The notes under the pieces were generated by a model, which was given only the letters and a program-made list of their open reading frames with translations, had not been told where the DNA came from and did no database searches. Made by a program: the position numbers and the translations under genes. Shown here piece by piece: positions 24,277-33,631 of a DNA stretch of 40,953 nucleotides. The DNA is taken from NCBI GenBank assembly GCA_016290615.1, contig JAEEUS010000002.1, positions 1 through 40,953 of the forward strand, in the 5' to 3' direction. Within the stretch, counting starts at the first letter, position 1. Every line of letters starts with the position of its first letter. Source of the stretch: Lachnospiraceae bacterium. GTDB taxonomy: Bacteria > Bacillota > Clostridia > Lachnospirales > Lachnospiraceae.

Positions 24277-26001
24277 ATGATTAGCATGAAAAGATTATTG
24301 ATTTACTTAAAGGATTATAAAAGAGAATGTGTTCTTGCACCTTTGTTCAAAATGCTTGAGGCTTCATTCGAACTGTTCGTACCGCTTGTTATTGCTTATC
24401 TCATAGATAAAGGAATCTTAACAGGAGACAGATCAGTAATCATAAAGGCATTTGTTTTACTAATTATGTTAGGATTTATCGGCCTGACTGCTTCAGTTAC
24501 AGCTCAGTATTTTTCTGCAAAAGCCGCTGTAGGATTTGCTACAAAGTTAAGACATGCTCTGTTTGAAAAACTTCTAAATCTGGGATTCCCGGAGATCGAT
24601 AAACTTGGTACTGGAGCAATGATCACTCGAATGACAAGCGATGTCAATCAGTTGCAAAACGGCGTAAATATGTTTCTTCGCCTGTTTTTAAGAAGTCCGT
24701 TTGTCGTTTTTGGAGCAATGATCATGGCATTTACTATCGATTTTGAAAGTGCCATGGTTTTCCTTATAGTTATAATCGCTCTTAGTATAGTAGTATTTGG
24801 ACTTATGGCGATAAATGTTCGTCAGGTTAAAAATGTTCAGTCAAAACTGGAAAATGTTTTAGTTGCAACGAGAGAGAATCTCAAAGGTGTCAGGGTTATC
24901 AGAGCTTTCTGCAAAGAAAGAGAAGAAAGCGTAGAATTTGAAAATGATAATGATCTGTTAACAAAGGCATTAAATAAGGCGGGAAATATTTCTGCATTAA
25001 TGAATCCGATCACATATGTGATGATAAATATAGCTATCATTACATTAATAAAGATAGATGCCATAAAGGTTTCACAGGGAACTATGACACAGGGTACAGT
25101 GGTTGCCCTATATAATTACATGTCTCAGATCCTTGTTGAACTTATTAAGCTGGCAAATCTTATAGTTTTACTAAATAAGACACTTGCATGTGGAAACAGA
25201 GTTTCAACTGTATTTGATATCAATCCTTCTCAAAACGAAGGAAATAAAGATACAGTAAAATCAGATGAAGTGATTAGATTTGATCATGTGAGCCTTGAAT
25301 ATCCTGAAAGTGGCGAAGAGACTCTAAGTGATATTAGCTTCGTGATAAACAGAGGTGAAACTGTCGGTATAATTGGCGGTACTGGAAGCGGAAAGTCTTC
25401 TCTTGTACACCTTATTCCGAGATTCTATGATGCAACAAATGGAACGGTATATGTTAACGGCCTAGATGTTAAAGAGTATTCGTTTGAGAGCATAAGGAAT
25501 AAAGTAGGCATTGTCATGCAGAAAGCAGTTCTGTTTAAAGGCAGCATAAGATCAAATATGAAATGGGCTTCTGATTCTGCTAATGATGAAGAATACATAA
25601 AAGCTATTAGTGATGCGCAGGCATTTGAAGTAGTAGAGCAAAAGGGCGGAATTGATGGAATAGTAGAACCCGGTGGAAAGAATTTCTCAGGAGGACAGAA
25701 ACAGAGGCTTTCTATTGCCAGAACACTGCTTTCAAAATCTGAGATACTTATCTTAGACGACAGTTCTTCGGCTCTTGATTATCTTACAGATCTTAATTTG
25801 AGAAAAGCAATAAAAAATCTGGATTACAATCCGACAGTGCTCATTGTGTCTCAAAGAAGCGCTTCGATAATGCATGCGGACAAAATAATTGTACTTGATG
25901 ACGGAAAGATGGTTGGAATCGGTAAGCACGATGAACTGCTTAAAACTTGCGATGTTTACAGAGAGATATATGAATCCCAGTATAGTGAGGTGGCGGGCTG
26001 A
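24277..26001 (+). CDS. ABC exporter half-transporter, subunit 1 (degenerate ATP site)
   Basis: A 574-residue half-transporter with a six-helix membrane domain (about residues 1-310) and an ATPase domain (about 330-570). Walker A is GGTGSGKSS, the signature FSGGQKQRLSIART is canonical, but Walker B ends in ILILDDS, with Asp where catalytic Glu is usual, and the switch His is replaced (LIVSQRS). This matches the non-hydrolysing side of heterodimeric exporters such as TM287/288 and BmrCD. The next gene overlaps by one base and carries the complementary features. The start may be the ATG at 24277 or the one at 24286; neither has a clear ribosome site. Substrate is unknown; multidrug or peptide export is possible. 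Confidence 0.92.
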   Translation: MISMKRLLIYLKDYKRECVLAPLFKMLEASFELFVPLVIAYLIDKGILTGDRSVIIKAFVLLIMLGFIGLTASVTAQYFSAKAAVGFATKLRHALFEKLLNLGFPEIDKLGTGAMITRMTSDVNQLQNGVNMFLRLFLRSPFVVFGAMIMAFTIDFESAMVFLIVIIALSIVVFGLMAINVRQVKNVQSKLENVLVATRENLKGVRVIRAFCKEREESVEFENDNDLLTKALNKAGNISALMNPITYVMINIAIITLIKIDAIKVSQGTMTQGTVVALYNYMSQILVELIKLANLIVLLNKTLACGNRVSTVFDINPSQNEGNKDTVKSDEVIRFDHVSLEYPESGEETLSDISFVINRGETVGIIGGTGSGKSSLVHLIPRFYDATNGTVYVNGLDVKEYSFESIRNKVGIVMQKAVLFKGSIRSNMKWASDSANDEEYIKAISDAQAFEVVEQKGGIDGIVEPGGKNFSGGQKQRLSIARTLLSKSEILILDDSSSALDYLTDLNLRKAIKNLDYNPTVLIVSQRSASIMHADKIIVLDDGKMVGIGKHDELLKTCDVYREIYESQYSEVAG

Positions 26002-27755
26002 TGAAAACTATAAAGCGAACCCTCAAATATACAAAAAAGCAGTTATGGCTCATTATTCTGTCTATGATATTTGCTGCTGGTTCAGCGATATCTGCACTTT
26101 TCATACCGATTATGATAGGTCGGGCTATAGATGTTCTGGCATATTTCGATATTGAAGAGAAGGCTAAAGTATTAGAAATTATCGAACTAATGCTTTTTCA
26201 AACTGGAGTTGCTGTTATCATTTCTGCTTTATGTCAGCAACTTATGAGCATTATCAACAACAAGGTAACTTATCATGTTGTTAAGGATGTAAGAAACGAA
26301 GCTTTTGCAAAGATACAAAAACTTCCACTAAAATATCTGGATTCACGTCCGGCAGGCGAGATTGTCAGTAACATGATTAGCGACGTAGAGCAGTTTGCTG
26401 ACGGAATGCTACTTGGATTTTCTCAGTTCTTTACCGGGATTATAACAATAATCGGAACGCTTGTACTTATGCTTTCGATAAATGTCAAAGTGGCCTTGCT
26501 TGTTCTTGTTTTAACACCCATGTCATTCTTCGTTGCAAAATTCATTTCAAAGCATACTTATGACATGTTCAAGCGTCAGAGTGAAACGAGAGCCGAACAG
26601 ACAGCTTTAATCGATGAAATTATCGGTAACGAGAAAGTTGTAAAAAGCTTCTGCCATGAGAAAGAATCTCTTGAAGGTTTTGACAGTATTAATGAGAGGT
26701 TGAAGGAGTGTTCGCTTAAAGCGGTATTCTATTCATCTCTAACTAATCCATGTACCAGATTTGTTAATGCTGTAGTTTACGCTGTTGTAGCGCTTGCCGG
26801 AGGACTTTCAGTATGGACCGGAGCTCTAACTGTAGGAATGCTTTCAACGCTTCTTTGTTATGCGAATCAGTATACTAAGCCATTTAACGAGATAACCGGT
26901 GTTATTACAGAATTGCAGAATGCGATAGCATGTGCAGACAGGATATTTGCATTTCTTGATGAAAAGACTGAAAAGGATTCTAAGGTACTTGAGAAAACAG
27001 ATTCTTTAAGCGAAACAAGGATAGAGGGGAATGTGATCATGAAAAATGTGGAATTTGCCTACAACCCTGAAAATCCTTTAATTGAAAATCTAAATCTTGA
27101 AGTTATGCCTGGGCAGAATGTTGCCATTGTAGGACCGACTGGATGCGGAAAAACTACTCTGATCAATCTTCTCATGAGATTTTACGATACTCTGGATGGA
27201 CAGATCATTATTGACGGAAAAGAAATTAAGGATATGAGACGTCATGAATTGAGAAGCAAGTTTGGTATGGTACTTCAGGATACATGGATCAAAGAAGGTA
27301 CTGTTTTAGAGAATATTCTTATAGGAAAGAAAGATGCAACTAAAGAAGAGGCTATTGAAGCTGCAAAGGCCGTACATGCCCATAGCTTTATAAAACGTCT
27401 TCCTAAAGGATATGACACTGTGTTAGATGAAGACGGAAACGGACTGTCAGCAGGTCAGAAACAGCTTTTATGTATTGCACGAGTAATGCTAATGCAACCC
27501 CCTATGCTTATTCTGGATGAAGCTACTTCAAATATTGATACACGTACTGAATTGATAATAAGCAGGGCATTTAATAAACTCATGGAAAACAGAACCAGCT
27601 TTGTTGTAGCTCACAGACTTTCAACGATAAAGAATGCTGATATCATTCTTGTAATGAAAGACGGTCATATCATTGAACAAGGAAATCATGATTCACTTAT
27701 AAAACAAGGCGGTTTTTATAAACAGCTTTACATGAGTCAGTATCTGCCGACATAG
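26001..27755 (+). CDS. ABC exporter half-transporter, subunit 2 (catalytic ATP site)
   Basis: A 584-residue partner of the preceding protein. Six membrane helices lie in residues 1-320 and the ATPase domain in about 345-580. Walker A GPTGCGKTT, Walker B MLILDEATSNID with the catalytic Glu, and the switch His in VAHRLST are intact, but the signature is LSAGQKQ, not LSGGQ. Paired with subunit 1, this leaves one full and one degenerate ATP site, as known for heterodimeric exporters. The start overlaps the previous stop (TGATG), with GAGGTGG upstream, so equal synthesis is expected. Confidence 0.93.
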   Translation: MKTIKRTLKYTKKQLWLIILSMIFAAGSAISALFIPIMIGRAIDVLAYFDIEEKAKVLEIIELMLFQTGVAVIISALCQQLMSIINNKVTYHVVKDVRNEAFAKIQKLPLKYLDSRPAGEIVSNMISDVEQFADGMLLGFSQFFTGIITIIGTLVLMLSINVKVALLVLVLTPMSFFVAKFISKHTYDMFKRQSETRAEQTALIDEIIGNEKVVKSFCHEKESLEGFDSINERLKECSLKAVFYSSLTNPCTRFVNAVVYAVVALAGGLSVWTGALTVGMLSTLLCYANQYTKPFNEITGVITELQNAIACADRIFAFLDEKTEKDSKVLEKTDSLSETRIEGNVIMKNVEFAYNPENPLIENLNLEVMPGQNVAIVGPTGCGKTTLINLLMRFYDTLDGQIIIDGKEIKDMRRHELRSKFGMVLQDTWIKEGTVLENILIGKKDATKEEAIEAAKAVHAHSFIKRLPKGYDTVLDEDGNGLSAGQKQLLCIARVMLMQPPMLILDEATSNIDTRTELIISRAFNKLMENRTSFVVAHRLSTIKNADIILVMKDGHIIEQGNHDSLIKQGGFYKQLYMSQYLPT

Positions 27756-27760
27756 ATATC

Positions 27761-27789
27761 TTGATAGATTAAAAACATAATAGTATAAT
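27761..27789 (+). promoter_or_regulatory. Promoter of apt-rel-MBL-hemZ
   Basis: TTGATA (27761-27766), a 17-base spacer and a perfect TATAAT (27784-27789), about 30 bases before apt. Confidence 0.75.
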
Positions 27790-27818
27790 TAGGAATATTC
27801 AACATAGAGGTATAAATC

Positions 27819-28343
27819 ATGAAAAAACTTGAAGATTATGTGGTTACAATACCGGATTTCCCAGAACCAGGCATCATGTTCAGAGATGTTACAAGCGTCT
27901 GTCAGGATCCGGAAGGATTTAAACTGGCGATTGAAGAGATGCAAAAGCTTATTTGCGATCTTGATTTTGATATCATAGCAGGTGCTGAATCAAGAGGTTT
28001 CATTTTTGGTGCACCGATTGCATATAACCTTAATAAATCTCTTGTGCTTATTAGAAAAAAAGGAAAGCTTCCTCGCGAAACAGTTGAAGAAACTTACAGC
28101 CTTGAGTATGGAACAGCTACGATCGAAATGCATAAGGATGCAGTAAAGCCCGGACAGAAGGTCCTTCTGGTAGACGATCTAATGGCAACAGGCGGTACGG
28201 TTGAAGCAATGATAAAGCTTGTTGAGCAGCTTGGCGGAGAAGTAGCCGGAGTATTATGCCTAATGGAACTTGCCGGTCTTAACGGAAGAGAAAAGCTCAA
28301 AGGTTACAGAGTTGATTCCGCTCTTATCTACGAAGGAAAATAA
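27819..28343 (+). CDS. apt: Adenine phosphoribosyltransferase
   Basis: Salvages adenine with PRPP to give AMP. The 174-residue protein has the family opening (IPDFPEPGIMFRDVT), AGAESRGFIFG, and the PRPP loop LLVDDLMATGGT. AGAGGT precedes the start. It is followed 21 bases later by rel, the common Firmicute order linking purine salvage with the alarmone enzyme, whose level depends on purine nucleotides. Confidence 0.97.
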   Translation: MKKLEDYVVTIPDFPEPGIMFRDVTSVCQDPEGFKLAIEEMQKLICDLDFDIIAGAESRGFIFGAPIAYNLNKSLVLIRKKGKLPRETVEETYSLEYGTATIEMHKDAVKPGQKVLLVDDLMATGGTVEAMIKLVEQLGGEVAGVLCLMELAGLNGREKLKGYRVDSALIYEGK

Positions 28344-28364
28344 TCAAGACAGAAGTGTGACAGC

Positions 28365-30680
28365 ATGGAAGAGATGAAAACTCGTGAACAAATGCATAAC
28401 AGCGTAGTCATTGATGATGGTCGTATAGAGGCTCTGGATGAATTTTTGGCTCCAGAGCAGCTTTATAATGACCTTATTACGCGTGTGCGAAAATATCATC
28501 CCTCCGGAGATATAAGCCTGATCGAAAAAGCATATAATGTCGCGAATGATGCTCATAAGGGTCAGACCAGAAAATCTGGTGAGCCTTATATCATTCATCC
28601 CTTATATGTTGCTATAATCCTTGCTGATCTTGAACTGGATAAAGAAACAATAGTGGCCGGTCTTTTGCATGATGTTGTGGAAGATACGGTAATGACAATT
28701 GACGAGATCAAAACCGAATTTGGCGAAGATGTCGCTTTGCTGGTTGACGGTGTGACAAAGCTGCAGATGCAGATGGATGATGCTAATCTGGATTATTCTG
28801 CGATAAAACTTGAGATGCAGGCAGAGAACTTAAGAAAGATGTTCCTTGCAATGGCAAAGGACATAAGAGTAATCCTTATCAAGCTGGCCGACAGACTTCA
28901 CAATATGCGTACGCTTAAGCATATGCCGCCAGAGAAACAGCAGAGAATCGCAAGAGAAACACTTGATATATATAGTCCGATCGCTATGAGATTGGGTATT
29001 TCAAAAATAAAAGTAGAACTTGATGATCTGTCTTTGAAATATCTTCAGCCTGAGATTTATTATGACCTTGCTAATCAGATCGCTGAGAAGAAATCAGAAA
29101 GAGAAAATTACATTCAGGAAATAGTGGATGAAGTTAGCGAGCATATTCGTGCTGCTGGTATAGAAGCTAAGATAGACGGAAGAGTAAAACACTTCTTTTC
29201 AATCTATAAAAAGATGAAGAATCAGGGCAAGACCCTGGATCAGATATATGATCTTTTTGCTGTGCGTATAATAGTTGATTCCGTAAAGGACTGTTATGCA
29301 TGTCTCGGTGTTATTCATGAAATCTATAAACCAATACCAGGCAGATTCAAGGATTATATTGCAATGCCAAAAGAGAACATGTATCAGTCACTTCACACAA
29401 CACTGATCGGTTCAAAGGGTCAGCCTTTTGAAATACAGATACGTACATTTGAAATGCATAAAGCAGCTGAGTATGGTATCGCTGCACACTGGAAGTACAA
29501 GGAAGCTTCAGATGGCAAGAGACCTGAACAGGGTGAAGAAGAAAAACTGGACTGGTTAAAGCGTATATTAGAATGGCAGAAAGATATGTCGGATAATAAC
29601 GAGTTCATGAATTCACTCAAATCCGATTTGAATCTGTTTTCTGATAATGTATACTGCTTTACACCTACAGGTGAAGTCAAGAATCTGCCGGCAGGAAGTA
29701 CACCTGTGGATTTTGCCTACAGCATACACAGTGCTGTCGGAAACCGTATGGTAGGAGCCAGGGTAAACGGCAGACTTGTTACCATTGATTACGAGATAAA
29801 AAACGGCGACAGGATAGAAGTAATAACATCTCAGAATTCGAAAGGTCCGAGCAGAGACTGGCTAAAGATAGCGAAATCCGCTCAGGCAAAGAATAAGATA
29901 AACCAGTGGTTCAAACAGGAGCTCAAGGAAGACAATATTACCAAGGGTAAAGATCTTTTGATGTCTTTCTGCAAAGCCAAAAATATAGATACAGCTATTG
30001 TTACAAATCCCGATTATATGCAGGCCATAATGGATAAATATAATTTCAGGGACTGGGACGGTATTCTGGCTGCAGTAGGACATGGTGGTCTTAAAGAAGG
30101 GCAGATTGTCAATAAGATGGTCGAACTCTACGAGAAGGATCATCCTAGACAGCTTACAGATGAGGAGATAATCGCATCGGTCGGTGAGCATGCGATGAAG
30201 CATCCGCATACAAGCGGAAGCAAGAGCGGTATCGTTGTTAAGGGTATCGAGGATGTAGCAGTCAGGTTTTCAAAATGCTGTTCTCCGGTTCCTGGTGATG
30301 AGATCGTTGGTTTTGTAACCAGAGGCAGAGGAATATCTATACATAGAAATGACTGTATTAATATACTTAATCTGTCTGAAATTGACAGAAGCAGACTTAT
30401 TGATGCGGAGTGGCAGGCTGATGGCGATAAACTGAATGAGAAATATCTTGCAGATATCAGGATATACGCTGATGACAGACCTGGACTATTAGGAGATGTA
30501 TCTAGAGTATTTACCGAAAGAGGCATAACGATCATCACACTTAATTCGCATATGGGCAAGAATCGAGTTGCAACAATGTCAATGAGCTTTGAGATATCTG
30601 GTAGAGACGAATTAAAGAGTATTGTTGATAAGCTTCGAAATATCGACGGGGTAATTGATATTGAAAGATCGACCGGCTGA
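28365..30680 (+). CDS. rel: Bifunctional (p)ppGpp synthetase/hydrolase
   Basis: Makes and degrades the stringent-response alarmone in response to starvation. The 771-residue protein has the full long-RSH layout: HD hydrolase domain (AGLLHDVVEDT at about residue 105, LADRLHNMRTL), synthetase domain (GRFKDYIAMPKENMYQSLHTT at about 325), TGS domain (VYCFTPTGEVKNLPAG at about 430), a helical and zinc-finger-like part with the CC pair (RFSKCCSPVPGD), and a C-terminal ACT domain (DRPGLLGDVSRVF). Both catalytic sites look intact. There is no strong ribosome site; the ATG at 28377 is an alternative start. Confidence 0.97.
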   Translation: MEEMKTREQMHNSVVIDDGRIEALDEFLAPEQLYNDLITRVRKYHPSGDISLIEKAYNVANDAHKGQTRKSGEPYIIHPLYVAIILADLELDKETIVAGLLHDVVEDTVMTIDEIKTEFGEDVALLVDGVTKLQMQMDDANLDYSAIKLEMQAENLRKMFLAMAKDIRVILIKLADRLHNMRTLKHMPPEKQQRIARETLDIYSPIAMRLGISKIKVELDDLSLKYLQPEIYYDLANQIAEKKSERENYIQEIVDEVSEHIRAAGIEAKIDGRVKHFFSIYKKMKNQGKTLDQIYDLFAVRIIVDSVKDCYACLGVIHEIYKPIPGRFKDYIAMPKENMYQSLHTTLIGSKGQPFEIQIRTFEMHKAAEYGIAAHWKYKEASDGKRPEQGEEEKLDWLKRILEWQKDMSDNNEFMNSLKSDLNLFSDNVYCFTPTGEVKNLPAGSTPVDFAYSIHSAVGNRMVGARVNGRLVTIDYEIKNGDRIEVITSQNSKGPSRDWLKIAKSAQAKNKINQWFKQELKEDNITKGKDLLMSFCKAKNIDTAIVTNPDYMQAIMDKYNFRDWDGILAAVGHGGLKEGQIVNKMVELYEKDHPRQLTDEEIIASVGEHAMKHPHTSGSKSGIVVKGIEDVAVRFSKCCSPVPGDEIVGFVTRGRGISIHRNDCINILNLSEIDRSRLIDAEWQADGDKLNEKYLADIRIYADDRPGLLGDVSRVFTERGITIITLNSHMGKNRVATMSMSFEISGRDELKSIVDKLRNIDGVIDIERSTG

Positions 30681-30706
30681 TGGTCATTTGATTGGAAGGA
30701 AAGTTT

Positions 30707-31339
30707 ATGTCAGATCTGAAAATAGGAAGACTCACACTTGGAGTCTGTGCAACTAACTGCTATTTTATATATCATGACGGGCAGAACAAAGCTATTTTTT
30801 TTGATCCTGCCGATCAGGGTGAGTATATCTATAATGCACTTAAACAAAAAGGATTTGAGGTAGATACCATCCTTTTAACTCATGGTCATTTTGATCATAT
30901 ATGGGGATGTTCTAGACTAAGACAGCTTTCTGGCGCCAAGGTTTATGCTCTTGATGCTGAAGAAGAAGTGCTGATGAGTTCAGATCTTAATGCATCTGAA
31001 ATGGCAGGAAGAGCCTGCACGGTTAAAGCGAATGATTTTTTCAAAGATGGAGATGAGATAGATATACTCGGATTCAAGATTAAAGTTTTAGCTACTCCGG
31101 GTCATACAAAAGGAAGCTGTTGCTATTATTTTGAAGAAGACGGTATTCTGATAAGCGGAGATACTTTATTTGAAGAATCAATTGGAAGAACCGATCTTCC
31201 AACGGGAAGCATTTCCGAACTCAAGAGATCACTTGAAGAAAAGCTTTCCAAACTTCCGGATGAAACAATTGTTTATCCCGGACATGGTGCAAGCACAACA
31301 ATTGGACATGAAAGAGAGTATAATCCTTTCTGGGTATGA
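30707..31339 (+). CDS. Metallo-beta-lactamase-fold hydrolase (glyoxalase II-like)
   Basis: A 210-residue enzyme with the metal-binding motif THGHFDHIWG, the later histidine in TPGHTKGS, the bridging aspartate in ISGDTLF and the final histidine in YPGHGAST. It belongs to the small YcbL-like group related to hydroxyacylglutathione hydrolase; the thioester substrate is not known. ATG 30707 is chosen because GGAAGGA lies 7 bases upstream. It overlaps hemZ by 4 bases (ATGA). The same neighbour order (rel, MBL, hemZ, hisS, aspS) is common in clostridia, although here a block of other genes separates hemZ from hisS. Confidence 0.9.
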   Translation: MSDLKIGRLTLGVCATNCYFIYHDGQNKAIFFDPADQGEYIYNALKQKGFEVDTILLTHGHFDHIWGCSRLRQLSGAKVYALDAEEEVLMSSDLNASEMAGRACTVKANDFFKDGDEIDILGFKIKVLATPGHTKGSCCYYFEEDGILISGDTLFEESIGRTDLPTGSISELKRSLEEKLSKLPDETIVYPGHGASTTIGHEREYNPFWV

Positions 31340-32796
31340 TAAACGTAATCTGTTCACATGATAATTTCATATATGATGTTCATTCGCTTGTGAAGGCGTT
31401 TTATCCAGGCGAGGACATAAAGGTTGTTACTATAGATAAAATGGAGCCCTCTACTTGTGACGGGCTTCATATTTTTGTTGATTATGAAGATGATCACAGC
31501 GCTATAAGGATATTTGAAGGCAGCAATCTCATTATTTGCGATGATTCTGAAATGGTATCCTATGATAATCGAGTAGAATATAAAAACTTTTTGAAGAAAG
31601 TGCTGTATATTTCACTTAGCAAATATACAGGTAAACAGCTTCCTTGGGGAACACTCACAGGAATTAGACCAACAAAAATCGCTGTTACAAACATGGAGCA
31701 TGGTTTAAGCGATGATGAGATCTTAGAATACTACAAGAATGTATATCTTACTTCTGACAGTAAGGCAAAGCTTTCAATAGATATAGCTCATAGAGAGACT
31801 GATATTCTTTCAAACATACATTACGACATGGGATACAGTCTATATATTGGAATACCTTTTTGCCCTACCACATGTCTTTATTGTTCATTTACATCATTTC
31901 CTAGAAGTATATATGAAAAAAAGATCGATAAATACGTTGCGTGCCTTAAAAAGGAGATAGATTATGTTGCTAATGATTTTACCGACAGAGTTTTGGACAG
32001 TGTTTATATAGGTGGTGGTACTCCTACAACATTGACAAGCGATGAACTGAGAGATCTGATCTTATACATTAAAGAAAAACTTGATATGAGTAAGATTAAG
32101 GAATTCACAGTTGAAGCCGGACGAGCAGACAGCATTAATGAAGACAAACTTAAGACTTTAAAAGAACTTGGAGTAACGAGAATCTCGGTAAATCCTCAGA
32201 CATTTAATCAAAATACTCTTGATCTTATAGGAAGAAGGCATACAGTTGAGCAGGTATATGAAGCTTATGAACTTGCCAGAAGCATAGGATTTGATAACAT
32301 AAACATGGATCTGATCGTTGGACTTCCGGGAGAAAAGTACGAAGATGTTAGATATACGATGCAAAAAGTCAAAGAACTTAATCCTGAAAGTGTTACTGTA
32401 CATTCACTAGCTATAAAACGAGCATCAAGACTTAATAAATGGATTGAAGACCATGGGATAGAGTGTATTACGAATAGCGATGACATTATGGATATGACAC
32501 AAAATGTCTGTGAAAGCATAGGGCTGAAGCCATACTATTTATACAGACAGAAGAATATGAGCGGAAACTTCGAAAATGTAGGATATGCTAAAGAAGGCAA
32601 AGAAGGTATCTATAACATTCTTATAATGGAGGAAAAACAGTCTATCGTTGCTCTCGGAGCGGGTACAGTAACAAAAAGAGTATTTCATGAAGCAGATAAT
32701 TATCGTATGGAAAGATGCGATAATGTTAAGGATATAGATATGTACATTGAAAAAATAGATGAGATGATAGAAAGAAAATGCAAGCTGTTTTCTTAA
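31336..32796 (+). CDS. hemZ: HemZ-type radical SAM protein (coproporphyrinogen III dehydrogenase family)
   Basis: A 486-residue radical SAM enzyme. The iron-sulfur motif CPTTCLYC lies at about residues 176-183, after a 165-residue N-terminal domain typical of the HemZ branch. GGGTPTT, the VEAGRADS segment and SVNPQTFN follow as in HemN/HemZ relatives. Such proteins are annotated as oxygen-independent coproporphyrinogen III oxidase, but in anaerobes lacking haem synthesis this role is uncertain, and some relatives are haem chaperones or have other jobs. No other haem gene is present in the window. The start overlaps the upstream stop (ATGA). Confidence 0.85.
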   Translation: MINVICSHDNFIYDVHSLVKAFYPGEDIKVVTIDKMEPSTCDGLHIFVDYEDDHSAIRIFEGSNLIICDDSEMVSYDNRVEYKNFLKKVLYISLSKYTGKQLPWGTLTGIRPTKIAVTNMEHGLSDDEILEYYKNVYLTSDSKAKLSIDIAHRETDILSNIHYDMGYSLYIGIPFCPTTCLYCSFTSFPRSIYEKKIDKYVACLKKEIDYVANDFTDRVLDSVYIGGGTPTTLTSDELRDLILYIKEKLDMSKIKEFTVEAGRADSINEDKLKTLKELGVTRISVNPQTFNQNTLDLIGRRHTVEQVYEAYELARSIGFDNINMDLIVGLPGEKYEDVRYTMQKVKELNPESVTVHSLAIKRASRLNKWIEDHGIECITNSDDIMDMTQNVCESIGLKPYYLYRQKNMSGNFENVGYAKEGKEGIYNILIMEEKQSIVALGAGTVTKRVFHEADNYRMERCDNVKDIDMYIEKIDEMIERKCKLFS

Positions 32797-32847
32797 TCCG
32801 GATTTTTGATTTCTAATTATTCATTGAAACAAATACAATAAGAATAT

Positions 32848-33327
32848 ATGCAGATAACGATTTTAGCAGTTGGAAGTGTTAAGGAAAAATTTTATAGAGA
32901 AGCGATCAAGGAGTTTGAAAAAAGACTCTCAAGGTATTGCAAGTTAAAGATCGTTGAAGTAGACGATGAAAAGACTCCTGACGGCGCAAGTGAAAAAATG
33001 TGCGAGCAGATCATAAGAAAAGAAGGTGACAAACTGTCGTGTCATATCCCTGATAATTCATATGTTATCAGTCTTGCGATTGAGGGTAAGAAATATGATT
33101 CTGTTGCATTTTCAAAAAAGATAAGCAATCTCGCGGTTTGCGGAAACAGCAGTATTGTTTTTATCATAGGGGGATCTTTGGGGATTAGTGACGATATTAA
33201 AAAAAGCTCTAATGAACTAATAAGTTTTTCGGATATGACTTTTCCTCACCAGTTAATGCGTGTTATACTTCTTGAGCAGGTATATCGTGCATACAGGATA
33301 ATCAATAACGAACCATATCACAAATAG
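32848..33327 (+). CDS. rlmH: 23S rRNA (pseudouridine1915-N3)-methyltransferase
   Basis: A SPOUT-family enzyme that methylates pseudouridine 1915 in helix 69 of the large ribosomal subunit. The 159-residue protein shows the start ITILAVGSVKEKFY, the SAM-binding knot with FIIGGSLGIS and the C-terminal PHQLMRVILLEQVYRAYRI with NNEPYHK, all characteristic of RlmH. The length is standard. The ribosome site is weak (AATAAGAA). Confidence 0.97.
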   Translation: MQITILAVGSVKEKFYREAIKEFEKRLSRYCKLKIVEVDDEKTPDGASEKMCEQIIRKEGDKLSCHIPDNSYVISLAIEGKKYDSVAFSKKISNLAVCGNSSIVFIIGGSLGISDDIKKSSNELISFSDMTFPHQLMRVILLEQVYRAYRIINNEPYHK

Positions 33328-33340
33328 CAGGGGGTATAAA

Positions 33341-33532
33341 ATGGAAACGTTGATCTTGATTGTTGCAGTAATTGTTGGCGCTTTTTCAATCTATTGGTAT
33401 ATCAGACTCATGACTAAAGAAGATAAGAGCAAAAAGGAAATATGGCTTGCTCTACTTTGCTTCTGGGGTGCTTTTATTTCAGTGGCAATCGCTTATGTTA
33501 TAATAGCTGGCAGAATCGGACCGCAAGAGTAA
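33341..33532 (+). CDS. Small two-helix membrane protein of unknown function
   Basis: A 63-residue protein with two membrane helices (about residues 3-22 and 34-56) joined by a charged loop (TKEDKSKKE). A clear ribosome site (AGGGGG) and a terminator right after the stop support a real gene. It begins 13 bases after rlmH and is probably co-transcribed with it. I do not recognise a family. Confidence 0.7.
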   Translation: METLILIVAVIVGAFSIYWYIRLMTKEDKSKKEIWLALLCFWGAFISVAIAYVIIAGRIGPQE

Positions 33533-33550
33533 ATATTTTTTGACTTTTTT

Positions 33551-33580
33551 AAAGACTCACGTGTATTTGTGAGTCTTTTT
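33551..33580 (+). terminator. Terminator after the small membrane protein gene
   Basis: A 10-bp stem AAAGACTCAC/GTGAGTCTTT (33551-33560 with 33569-33578) with an 8-base loop and a T-run. Confidence 0.8.
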
Positions 33581-33584
33581 ATGT

Positions 33585-33590
33585 TATAAT
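33585..33590 (+). promoter_or_regulatory. Possible -10 box of the DHH gene
   Basis: TATAAT at 33585-33590, 41 bases before the start codon. No convincing -35 box lies at 16-18 bases upstream, partly because the terminator occupies that space. Confidence 0.35.
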
Positions 33591-33631
33591 TGGTATGCAT
33601 TTTATGTAAGGATAGGAGGTTGTATTTAATT

